A program made the position numbers and the translations under genes. Positions 1-6,927 of a DNA stretch of 22,740 nucleotides are shown in pieces (position 1 is the stretch's first letter; the number at the start of each line of letters is the position of its first letter). Origin of the DNA: an uncultured Lachnospiraceae bacterium (GTDB taxonomy: Bacteria > Bacillota > Clostridia > Lachnospirales > Lachnospiraceae); NCBI GenBank assembly GCA_946633495.1, contig CAMPAX010000012.1, forward strand, positions 1-22,740. The letters run 5' to 3'. The notes under the pieces are model-generated. The model did no database searches and was not told where the DNA came from. It worked only from the letters and a program-made list of their open reading frames with translations.

Positions 1-66
1 CCCACAGGCAGAAAAGCCGACGGAAAGCATCAGCGCCAAAAGACCCGCCATCAGGCGCCCTTTCAT
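1..66 (-). CDS. N-terminus of a lipoprotein, cut by the window edge
   Basis: Only the first 22 codons are visible. They encode a positively charged start (MKGR), a hydrophobic core and a lipobox-like end (GFSAC-G), which is a type II signal peptide whose cysteine would be lipidated. The start codon lies 19 bases beyond the stop of the histidine kinase gene on the same strand, so it is probably the next gene of the ppk-kinase operon. The Shine-Dalgarno match (GGGACCGGG) is poor. Lipoproteins, including GerMN-domain ones, often follow sensor kinase genes in Clostridia, but nothing visible here identifies the domain that follows. Confidence 0.7.
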   Translation of the reverse strand, partial: MKGRLMAGLLALMLSVGFSACG

Positions 67-85
67 TTTTTTCCCGGTCCCGGGC

Positions 86-1684
86 TTACGATTCAGTTGT
101 CCCTTGTTCCTTCTCTTCATCTGACTTTCGATCCGCTCTTGTCTTTCCCTTATCGCTGTTCTTCGGTTTCTTGCGTTCTGTCTCCCGCAGGCCTGATCCG
201 CTTTTCGTCACAGTCTTTTTCCCGGAAACATCCTCCCGGCTCAGTTCACCGGTATCCGAGGAAGCCTCCTGAACCAAAGGAAGCCGTACCGTAAAGGTGG
301 TCCCTTTTCCGGACTCGCTGTACAGCTTGATGGTTCCTCCATGTGCATTGATGGATGCCCTTGCTATGGCAAGCCCCAGTCCGGTCCCTCCGGTATCCCG
401 GCTCCGGTCCTTACTTACACGGTAGAATCGGTCAAAGACCTTGTCCTTGGCGTCTTCCGGAATTCCAACGCCGGAGTCCGCCACCTTGATGTAATAATAT
501 TTATGGTCTGCATTCAGTGAGATCCGCACCCATCCGTTGTCCACATTGTACTTGATCGCATTTTCCACCAGATTGGAAATGACCAGCGACAGCTTCACTT
601 CATCCGCTTCCGCTTTTACCTCCCGGTAACTCTCATACGTAAGCTCAATATTTCTCTTTTTCGCTATGGGTGTCACCCGGCGCAGGATCACATCGATCAG
701 CTGATTGATATTCACCTCGGAAAAATTCATTACCACATTCTGTTTATCGGTCTTTACCAGAGCCAGAAGGTCGTTGATGATCTTCGTCTCACGGTCGATC
801 TCATCCACGATGTCCGTCATGAACTCGGCGTAATCCTCCTTCGTGGCATTTTCATTCTGAAGAAGAGATTCCGCCAGTACCTTCATGGAGGTGATGGGCG
901 TTTTCAGTTCATGCGACACATCCGATACGAATTCCTGTCTGGTGGAATCGATGTCCGCCAGCTTTGCAATGGCACTGTTATAGTTCTGCGCAAGGTAACG
1001 GGTCTCCCGGAAGCCGCGTTCCGGAAGCTTCTCATCCAGATTCCCCTCTGAAATATGACGGACTCTCCGGTTCATATCCCGAAGCCCCCGCACCGCCATC
1101 CTTGATGTCAGAAGCACCGCAAGGATCCCGATGAAGAGAGCGATCCCGCTGATGATCAGAGCCATCTTCACCAGTGTCTGATGCCGCTGTTCGATGGACC
1201 TCGTAGATGCCGTAGATACGATAACGCCTTTGATATCTCCATCTGCATTTCGAACGGGGAGAATCACTTCCGCGTAGGAATTACGGATCCAGCTCAGATT
1301 CTCCTTCTCGCCGGTCATCACTTCCATCACATTTTCACTGATGATGTAGGAATCCTGCTGGAAAGAAAAAGTATCCTTCACGATCCGGTAATCCCGATCG
1401 ATCACAAGGATTCGTCCCCCGGCCAGAAATGCGGTTTCGTCGATATCCGCCGAAAGCGTATTCTGCGAGGATTCGATCCGGAAATGGTGCAGCTCGATCT
1501 GATCCGCCAACCGTTCCGCCTGCTCTTTGGTCTTATCCAGCAGCATGTCCGACGCCGTCTTCCCTGCAGAGAAAATGATCCCGATACTGGTTCCCGTCAG
1601 AATCACGATGATCATCAGGATTCCTGTAAACACCAGAAATGTCTGCATGCTGATATGAAATTTACCTTGCTTCTTTTCTTTCAT
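86..1684 (-). CDS. Membrane sensor histidine kinase (HAMP-HisKA-HATPase), no adjacent response regulator
   Basis: Sensor kinase of 532 residues. There are two membrane segments (about 16-38 and 172-193). The external loop of about 130 residues has a PAS/Cache-like look (LVIDRDYRIV, then ILPVRNADGDIKGVIV). A HAMP linker (about 195-245) is followed by HisKA with His258 in SHELKTP, then an HATPase domain with N box NLVENAIKYN (371-380), DSGVGIP (403-409), FDRFYR (417-422) and GGTGLGLAIA. The overall layout resembles PhoR/WalK/ResE kinases. The last 60 residues are an unusual Lys/Arg/Glu/Ser-rich tail that is probably disordered. The gene starts 13 bases after the ppk1 stop with no good ribosome binding site of its own (a GAGGAAGAG lies in the ppk1 end), which suggests translational coupling. 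No response regulator sits beside it, so its partner is unknown. Confidence 0.93.
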   Translation of the reverse strand: MKEKKQGKFHISMQTFLVFTGILMIIVILTGTSIGIIFSAGKTASDMLLDKTKEQAERLADQIELHHFRIESSQNTLSADIDETAFLAGGRILVIDRDYRIVKDTFSFQQDSYIISENVMEVMTGEKENLSWIRNSYAEVILPVRNADGDIKGVIVSTASTRSIEQRHQTLVKMALIISGIALFIGILAVLLTSRMAVRGLRDMNRRVRHISEGNLDEKLPERGFRETRYLAQNYNSAIAKLADIDSTRQEFVSDVSHELKTPITSMKVLAESLLQNENATKEDYAEFMTDIVDEIDRETKIINDLLALVKTDKQNVVMNFSEVNINQLIDVILRRVTPIAKKRNIELTYESYREVKAEADEVKLSLVISNLVENAIKYNVDNGWVRISLNADHKYYYIKVADSGVGIPEDAKDKVFDRFYRVSKDRSRDTGGTGLGLAIARASINAHGGTIKLYSESGKGTTFTVRLPLVQEASSDTGELSREDVSGKKTVTKSGSGLRETERKKPKNSDKGKTRADRKSDEEKEQGTTES

Positions 1685-1697
1685 GTTTTGTTACAGG

Positions 1698-3797
1698 CTA
1701 CTCTTCCTCTGTCGCTTCAACTGCTTTTGCCGGAGTTGCGCCCACCGCCTCATATGCCTGAATATAAAGCTCCGCCTGAGCATCGATGGCCGGCTGGTCA
1801 TGAGTCACATAGGTGTAGCTTCCGTCCGGTCTCTGTTCTCTGGCCTTTACATTATCCGCCAGCTGTGTCCGAAGCATACTGCGGATCAGATCCTTCAGCT
1901 TGCTGTCGTAGATCGGGGCAGCCACCTCCACACGGTGCAGCGTATTTCGTGTCATGAAATCCGCCGAGGAGATATACATCTCTTCACGCTCGCCCTTTCC
2001 GAAGACATAGACACGGGAATGCTCCAGGAACCGTCCCACAATGGATACCACGCGGATATTGTCCGTCTTCCCGGGGATTCCGGTCCGAAGACAGTTGATG
2101 CCCCGGATGATCATTTCCACCTTGACTCCCGCCTTCGACGCCGCGATGATCTTATCGATGATCTTCTTATCTGTCAGGGAGTTCAGTTTAAAGCAAAGAT
2201 ACCCTTCTCCGCCATCCTTCGCGATTTTGATCTCCCGATCGATCTTATCAAGGATCTTGTTCTGCAGGCATTTCGGCGCTACAAGTAAATGCTCCGTAGA
2301 GGTCATTACCTCTCCCAGAGACAATGCCTGAAATACCCTTGCCGCCTCCAGACCGATAGCCACATTTGAAGTAATGAGACAGAGGTCCGTATAGAGACGT
2401 GCCGTTTTTTCATTGTAATTTCCGGTTCCGATCTGGGTTATATACTGAACGCTCTCCCCATTCTTCCGGGTGATGAGACACAGCTTGGAATGCACCTTCA
2501 GTCCATCCAGTCCATAGATCACATGGCAGCCCGCAGACTCCAGCATACGGGACCACTCGATGTTATTCTCTTCGTCAAAGCGGGCTTTCAGCTCCACCAG
2601 AACATCTACCTGCTTTCCGTTTTCGGCCGCCTCCACCAGGGCTTCCACCACTTTGCTGTGCTTCGCCAGACGGTACAGAGTCATTTTAATGGATACCACC
2701 TCAGGGTCATTTGCCGCTTCCGTCAGCATGTTCAGGAAAGGCCGGATGCTCTGATAGGGGTAAGACAGCAGTTTATCCTCTTCCAGGATCTGGGGGATCA
2801 GACGTGCGGTCTCATCCAGCATGGGTGATCTCTGCGGGAATCTCTTCTCGAAGAAAAGCTCCTCTCTGTGGCGCAGAATATCCTGAATATCAAAGACAAA
2901 TGAAAGATCCAGCGGTGATTTCGTCTTGAAGATCATGTCCTTATCGATCTTCAGAAAATTCTTCATCTGCGTCAGCACCTGTTTGTCCAGATCCCGGGTA
3001 TACTCCATACGGATCGGGGTCAGCTTCCGACGCTGTTTGATGACTTCCGCCATATGATCTCGGTAGCTCAGTTCCTCATCATAGACCTTATCCGCATCGA
3101 TATCCGCATTCCGGGTAACCCGGATCAGAGATTTGCTGACAATGGTATACCCCTGGAATACGCTGGGCAGAAAATGCAGGATCAGTTCCTCCGCCAGCAT
3201 GGAGTAACCCTTGGAGCCCGGAATCTGGATCAGACGGCGGAACATGCCGTTGTTGCATGGAACGATACCGATCCTGGTCTTCGGATTCTTGGCCTTGCTG
3301 TTCTTCGGAACCAACACCGCCACCGCACAGATCTCGTTGTTCTTGATAAATGGAAACGGCTGCTTCTTGCTCACCGTGATCGGCGAAAGAAGGGGCATGA
3401 TCTCCTGCTCGAAATAGGTCTGCAGGTATGCACCCTGGCGCTCATCCAGCTTCTGGAAATTGATGATATGGATCCCCTCCTGCTCTACCTGTCCCATCAG
3501 GTTTGTGTAGGAGATGTCTTTCCGTTTGATCAGCTCTTTCACCCGTTCCCGGATGGCTTCCAGCTGTTCCTCCGCCGTCATATTGGTCTTGTTCTCGCGT
3601 GTATTCTCTTTCAGGAGCATTTCATCATGAAGAGACCCCACACGCACCATGAAAAACTCATCCAGATTGGTCTGGAAAATAGAGATGAAGCTGAGTCTCT
3701 CACAAAGCGGTGTACGCTCATCCTCAGATTCTTCCAATACACGTTCGTTGAATTTCAGCCAGGAAAGTTCCCGGTTCTCATACAGTTGTTCTGCCAT
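1698..3797 (-). CDS. ppk1: Polyphosphate kinase PPK1
   Basis: Makes inorganic polyphosphate reversibly from ATP in the cytoplasm. The 699-residue length is normal for PPK1. The N-terminal signature ENRELSWLKFNERVLEE is present, then the head domain (KKQPFPFIKNN), then the two phospholipase-D-like catalytic domains. His436 in DGLKVHSKL matches the autophosphorylated histidine of E. coli PPK (His435), and His593 in LEHSRVYVF matches the second essential histidine (His592). Other conserved stretches are SIKMTLYRLA, GTGNYNEKTA and MYISSADFM. The last 40 residues (ATPAKAVEATEEE) are a loose acidic extension. A good ribosome binding site (AGAGGAGAAGG) precedes the ATG. It is first gene of an operon with a sensor kinase and a lipoprotein, which hints at envelope or phosphate signalling around polyphosphate. 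Confidence 0.97.
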   Translation of the reverse strand: MAEQLYENRELSWLKFNERVLEESEDERTPLCERLSFISIFQTNLDEFFMVRVGSLHDEMLLKENTRENKTNMTAEEQLEAIRERVKELIKRKDISYTNLMGQVEQEGIHIINFQKLDERQGAYLQTYFEQEIMPLLSPITVSKKQPFPFIKNNEICAVAVLVPKNSKAKNPKTRIGIVPCNNGMFRRLIQIPGSKGYSMLAEELILHFLPSVFQGYTIVSKSLIRVTRNADIDADKVYDEELSYRDHMAEVIKQRRKLTPIRMEYTRDLDKQVLTQMKNFLKIDKDMIFKTKSPLDLSFVFDIQDILRHREELFFEKRFPQRSPMLDETARLIPQILEEDKLLSYPYQSIRPFLNMLTEAANDPEVVSIKMTLYRLAKHSKVVEALVEAAENGKQVDVLVELKARFDEENNIEWSRMLESAGCHVIYGLDGLKVHSKLCLITRKNGESVQYITQIGTGNYNEKTARLYTDLCLITSNVAIGLEAARVFQALSLGEVMTSTEHLLVAPKCLQNKILDKIDREIKIAKDGGEGYLCFKLNSLTDKKIIDKIIAASKAGVKVEMIIRGINCLRTGIPGKTDNIRVVSIVGRFLEHSRVYVFGKGEREEMYISSADFMTRNTLHRVEVAAPIYDSKLKDLIRSMLRTQLADNVKAREQRPDGSYTYVTHDQPAIDAQAELYIQAYEAVGATPAKAVEATEEE

Positions 3798-3834
3798 ACG
3801 TCCCTTCTCCTCTCTAAAGTAGACATCAACCTAT

Positions 3835-3863
3835 ATTGTACCATATTTTGAAAATGGGTGAAA
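3835..3863 (-). promoter_or_regulatory. Predicted promoter of ppk1
   Basis: On the minus strand an extended -10 element, TGG-TACAAT, lies at 3835-3843. A weak -35 (TTTCAC, 3858-3863) is 17 bases upstream. The predicted start would give a leader of about 30 bases. The rest of the gap up to the terminator at 3901 is AT-rich and shows no gene. Confidence 0.5.
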
Positions 3864-3900
3864 CTAAATTCTTTGACATTAAGTACCCTTATCGCGCAGA

Positions 3901-3929
3901 AAACGCGGACCCGTCATGGATCCGCGTTT
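3901..3929 (-). terminator. Hairpin terminator after the heptad-repeat lipoprotein
   Basis: A 9-bp perfect stem (AAACGCGGA with TCCGCGTTT), one C/A mismatch and two more C-G pairs close a 5-base loop. It lies 26 bases past the lipoprotein stop. On the minus strand the stem runs into TTTTC, so the U-tract is short, but position and stem strength fit an intrinsic terminator separating this operon from ppk1. Confidence 0.65.
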
Positions 3930-3955
3930 GATACCTCTACGAATCTTTCGGAAGA

Positions 3956-6796
3956 TTACTCCTCCTTGGTGATTCCTTCGGTCTTGATGATGTACTTGAC
4001 GTTGCTCTTCATTTCACTGCTTGCCCCGCCGAAAGAGCTGTATGCTTCTCCGGCCTTACGGATGTCTTCCATGCTGTTCTTAAAATCGTCTAATTTGATC
4101 TCACCCTTGTCAATGGCTTCAATGATCTGATCTGTAGCGTCCTTTAACTGATTTGCACCGGACTTCAGCTTCTCACTGTTTCCGGAAAGCTGTGCGGCCC
4201 CGGACTGCAGCTGTGCCGTTCCTGCGGACAGCTGGTTTGCGCCTCTGGACAGCTGACCGGTACCGTCTGCCAGGCTGCTCATACCCTGATTCAGCTGAGC
4301 TGTACCATCCTCCAGAGAGCCAAGGCCCTCATCTAATTTCGTGGTTCCTTCGGAGAGACTTCCCAGACCTGTATTCAGCTGACCGGCACCTTTTTCCAGA
4401 TCACCCAGACCCTTCGCCAGATCATCGGTTCCGTTGCTCAGATCACCAAGTCCCCTGGAAAGATCTCCCGCGCCCTTATGAAGGTCACCCAGACCCTTCG
4501 CCAGCTGACTGCTTCCGGCTTCCAGATCGTCCATACCCTTCGCCAGCTGACCGCTTCCTGCCGCCAGCTGCTTTGTAGCCGACTTCAGTTCACGGATCTT
4601 CGGTTCAAATACCGTCAGCTTCTCATCAACCGCATTTATTACCGCATCCATACCGTAGTTCACGCCTGCCATGGCATATGCTTCGCACATGGACTGAAGA
4701 AGCGGAACCACACCTTCCTTCATCTTCTGAGACATGGTCGCGGTAAATGCACTGAACTCCTTTGCAAGCTTTCCGTACTCGGTACCATACCCGGTTCCGT
4801 AGCCGGTTCCGTAACCGGTTCCGTAGCCCATGCCATATCCTTCACCGTAACCTGTACCGTAACCTGCCGTAAATGCGCCTGCAAGTGCCTGTCCCAGACC
4901 TGCCATCTGCTGATCTACCGCAGCTTCCACCTGACTGGATAATGCCTGCTTATATGCATTGATCTGATCTTCGGTAAGATCGTTGTAGGTAAGAGCTGCC
5001 GTTGCCGGATCCGCTTTCAGTGCCGCATTGATGGCTGTCACATAAGCCTGTGCCTGAATAGAAGAACGAACCGATGCATAGATCTGCTGATATGTTGCAT
5101 TTCCGGTGATCTTCGTCGGATCCTCCTGCAATGCACCGGCAGCTGCCTTAGCCTTGTCCGCTGCATCGGAAGCAATACTCTGCTTTAGTTCATCGGTAAC
5201 GGATGCCTGTCCTGCCGTTGCCGCTTCCTTCTGAATGATCGCTGCCTGCTGCTCCGGTGTCAGGGAAGGATCTGCCAGTGCACCGAATGACGGTGCCGCT
5301 GCCAGGGAATCCGTAACACTCCTGGTCAGTGTCTCGGATACAGCTTCACCGGTATACCCCTGAGCTTCGACTGTCTGCTGAATGCTTGCCGCTGCTGCCG
5401 CACGCTGTTCGTCGGTCACACTGTCCTTTGCTCCGTCTATGCTGGGGAGGGACAGATCCTTTACCGCATTGTTCAGCTGTCCTGCGCCGTCTGCAACCTG
5501 ATCTGCTCCGGAATTGGCCGACTTTGTTCCTTCATACAGCTGATCCGCTCCGTCTTTTGCGCTCTTCGCGCCGGCTGCCAGCTGATCCGAACCGCTCTTT
5601 GCGCTCTTTGCGCCGGCTGCCAGTTTATCCGCACCCTCTCTTGCAGACGTTGTTCCGGCTGCAAGCTGAGCTGCTCCGTCTTTCGCGTCCTTTGCACCGG
5701 AGGAAAGCTGATCCGCTCCGTCTTTTGCGCTCTTGATACCGCCGTAGATCTGAGATGCGCCGGCCTGTGCGCTTCTTGCGCCTTCATTCAGCTTTGCAGC
5801 ACCGCTTGCCAGATCTACCGCACCGGAGTTCACCTGACCGATACCGTCCGCCAACTGATCCACACCATCGGTGTAAGCGGCTATGCCTTCCGCAAGCTGG
5901 TTCATGCCATCCTGATACTGCTCACTCTTCTCATGGATCTCTTTTTTCAGATCTTCCAGATTCAGATCGATGGCATCTTCGGAAAGAACGATAGGACTTG
6001 CAAATGTCAGAGCCATATCCATCTCGAAATCCGTTGCATCCGCCTCAAATTCCATATAATCCGGGAAGTTGATCCCTTCCACATCCAGTTTCAGGCTATC
6101 CTTCATTCCGGGCATACCAACACCGATCACGATGAAGCGGCTGCCGTCGCCGATCACCTTACCGTTGGTCACCTTAACATTTGAAAATTTCTCACCGTCC
6201 AGCAGAACGCCTGTCCCCATAAGGAACGGTGCATAGACATCTCCCACTTTCGCGTTATTGGTATAGTCGAAACGAACGGTAACCTTTCCGGCAACTCCCG
6301 CCAGCGAAGCGGGATCTGCCTCCTCACCGTTCAGCTTGTAGGATACCTTTACACCCACGGGAAGTTCCTTGTCGGACTTGCCCTGATAGTAGATCGGCTT
6401 TCCGTCTGCCTGCCACATGATCTCTTCGCCGTTCTGTGTAAATGTCTCGTCACCCTTGACATTTTCGATATCCGTAAGATGGCTTCGATCCTTGATCTCT
6501 GCGGCGCCGTCACTGTTCTTCAGCCACTCGCTGACCACCACGGAGGTCACATTCCCCGTGGCATCCGCCATGGCGTAGACCGTCTCGTCTTTCTCACCCT
6601 CCAGGATACCGTCCAGATTGAAGGACGCATCCACCAGTTCTCCCAGCTCGATCTCGTCCTCTGACGGTGCCTCTGCCGGTTCCGCAACCGTAGCTGCTTC
6701 CGGCTTCTTCTCTTCCGTGCCGCACCCGGCCATGCTCAGCATCATGGTTCCTGCCATAATACCTGCAATCACTCTTTTTGTGAGATTCTTCTTCAT
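3956..6796 (-). CDS. Large lipoprotein with two xxxLxxG heptad arrays (YhgE/Pip-like), partner of the MmpL exporter
   Basis: Protein of 946 residues. The start MKKNLTKRVIAGIM runs to the lipobox LSMAGC, so Cys25 should be lipidated and the protein anchored outside the membrane. An acidic linker precedes a beta-rich domain (about 60-280). Then come 21 consecutive glycine heptads (Gly297 to Gly437, exactly every 7 residues), a central Ala/Gln-rich helical domain (438-746) with a GYGx tract (645-672), and 20 more heptads (747-880, all Gly except Asn873). It ends at 946 with no membrane segment. The repeats are the X-X-X-Leu-X-X-Gly heptads known from YhgE/Pip and MmpL-linked proteins, but those carry their own membrane domains and this one does not. 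The gene follows mmpL after 131 bases and has a GAGAGGAG binding site. I infer an antiparallel coiled-coil stalk serving the exporter. Its substrate is unknown. Confidence 0.85.
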   Translation of the reverse strand: MKKNLTKRVIAGIMAGTMMLSMAGCGTEEKKPEAATVAEPAEAPSEDEIELGELVDASFNLDGILEGEKDETVYAMADATGNVTSVVVSEWLKNSDGAAEIKDRSHLTDIENVKGDETFTQNGEEIMWQADGKPIYYQGKSDKELPVGVKVSYKLNGEEADPASLAGVAGKVTVRFDYTNNAKVGDVYAPFLMGTGVLLDGEKFSNVKVTNGKVIGDGSRFIVIGVGMPGMKDSLKLDVEGINFPDYMEFEADATDFEMDMALTFASPIVLSEDAIDLNLEDLKKEIHEKSEQYQDGMNQLAEGIAAYTDGVDQLADGIGQVNSGAVDLASGAAKLNEGARSAQAGASQIYGGIKSAKDGADQLSSGAKDAKDGAAQLAAGTTSAREGADKLAAGAKSAKSGSDQLAAGAKSAKDGADQLYEGTKSANSGADQVADGAGQLNNAVKDLSLPSIDGAKDSVTDEQRAAAAASIQQTVEAQGYTGEAVSETLTRSVTDSLAAAPSFGALADPSLTPEQQAAIIQKEAATAGQASVTDELKQSIASDAADKAKAAAGALQEDPTKITGNATYQQIYASVRSSIQAQAYVTAINAALKADPATAALTYNDLTEDQINAYKQALSSQVEAAVDQQMAGLGQALAGAFTAGYGTGYGEGYGMGYGTGYGTGYGTGYGTEYGKLAKEFSAFTATMSQKMKEGVVPLLQSMCEAYAMAGVNYGMDAVINAVDEKLTVFEPKIRELKSATKQLAAGSGQLAKGMDDLEAGSSQLAKGLGDLHKGAGDLSRGLGDLSNGTDDLAKGLGDLEKGAGQLNTGLGSLSEGTTKLDEGLGSLEDGTAQLNQGMSSLADGTGQLSRGANQLSAGTAQLQSGAAQLSGNSEKLKSGANQLKDATDQIIEAIDKGEIKLDDFKNSMEDIRKAGEAYSSFGGASSEMKSNVKYIIKTEGITKEE
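4157..4558 (-). repeat. C-terminal xxxLxxG heptad array (20 units)
   Basis: Encodes residues 747-880 of the lipoprotein. Glycine falls at 747, 754, 761 and so on to 866, then at 880; only the 873 position is not Gly (Gly is shifted to 872). The typical unit is GLGDLxx or GTAQLxx, with Leu three residues before the next Gly. DNA units of 21 bp are diverged from one another, so the protein pattern is kept rather than the DNA. Confidence 0.9.
4781..4864 (-). repeat. 12-bp tandem repeat encoding seven GYGx units
   Basis: Encodes residues 645-672 of the lipoprotein: seven Gly-Tyr-Gly-X units (X is Thr in five, Glu and Met in one each), followed by a variant EYGK. At DNA level several 12-bp units are nearly identical, so this small array probably grows and shrinks by slippage. 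It sits in the central domain between the two heptad arms. Confidence 0.9.
5486..5908 (-). repeat. N-terminal xxxLxxG heptad array (21 units)
   Basis: Encodes residues 297-437 of the lipoprotein. Glycine occurs at every seventh residue without a break from 297 to 437. Units alternate between DQLAxG and KSAKDG types, which gives a 14-residue super-repeat in the middle of the array. Leu/Val/Ile/Ala fill the position three before each glycine, as expected for one face of a long helix. Confidence 0.9.
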
Positions 6797-6834
6797 GAAA
6801 ATTCTCCTCTCGATTTATATACTTCGTACCGTTA

Positions 6835-6904
6835 CGATTCTGTTCGATTCTATTCGATTTTATTTGATTCCATTCGCTTCAGTACGATTTTGTACGATTT
6901 GCTT
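6835..6904. repeat. 10-bp tandem repeat (CGATTYTRTT-like), seven units
   Basis: In the 131-base gap between mmpL and the lipoprotein gene, seven units start exactly every 10 bases at 6835, 6845, 6855, 6865, 6875, 6885 and 6895. Most begin CGATT; the units at 6865 and 6875 have TGATT and CGCTT. On the transcribed minus strand this reads as repeated AAATCG/GAATCG blocks. The 10-bp phase puts every unit on the same face of the helix, so bending or cooperative protein binding is possible. No function is proven. Confidence 0.8.
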
Positions 6905-6927
6905 CCCGTTAATTTCGCCCCTGTCAC

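Noticed and set aside
86..1684. Naming the kinase WalK or PhoR
   Set aside because: There is no adjacent regulator, no clear cytoplasmic PAS, and the ppk1 context fits neither; the domain layout alone is not enough.
4478..5787. Long plus- and minus-strand open frames across the heptad arrays
   Set aside because: They are frame shadows of the repetitive glycine-heptad gene, with Arg/Pro/Leu-rich translations and no ribosome sites.
4157..5908. CRISPR-like or satellite array
   Set aside because: The periodicity is 21 bp in coding sequence with diverged units and a protein-level pattern; there are no spacers or cas genes.
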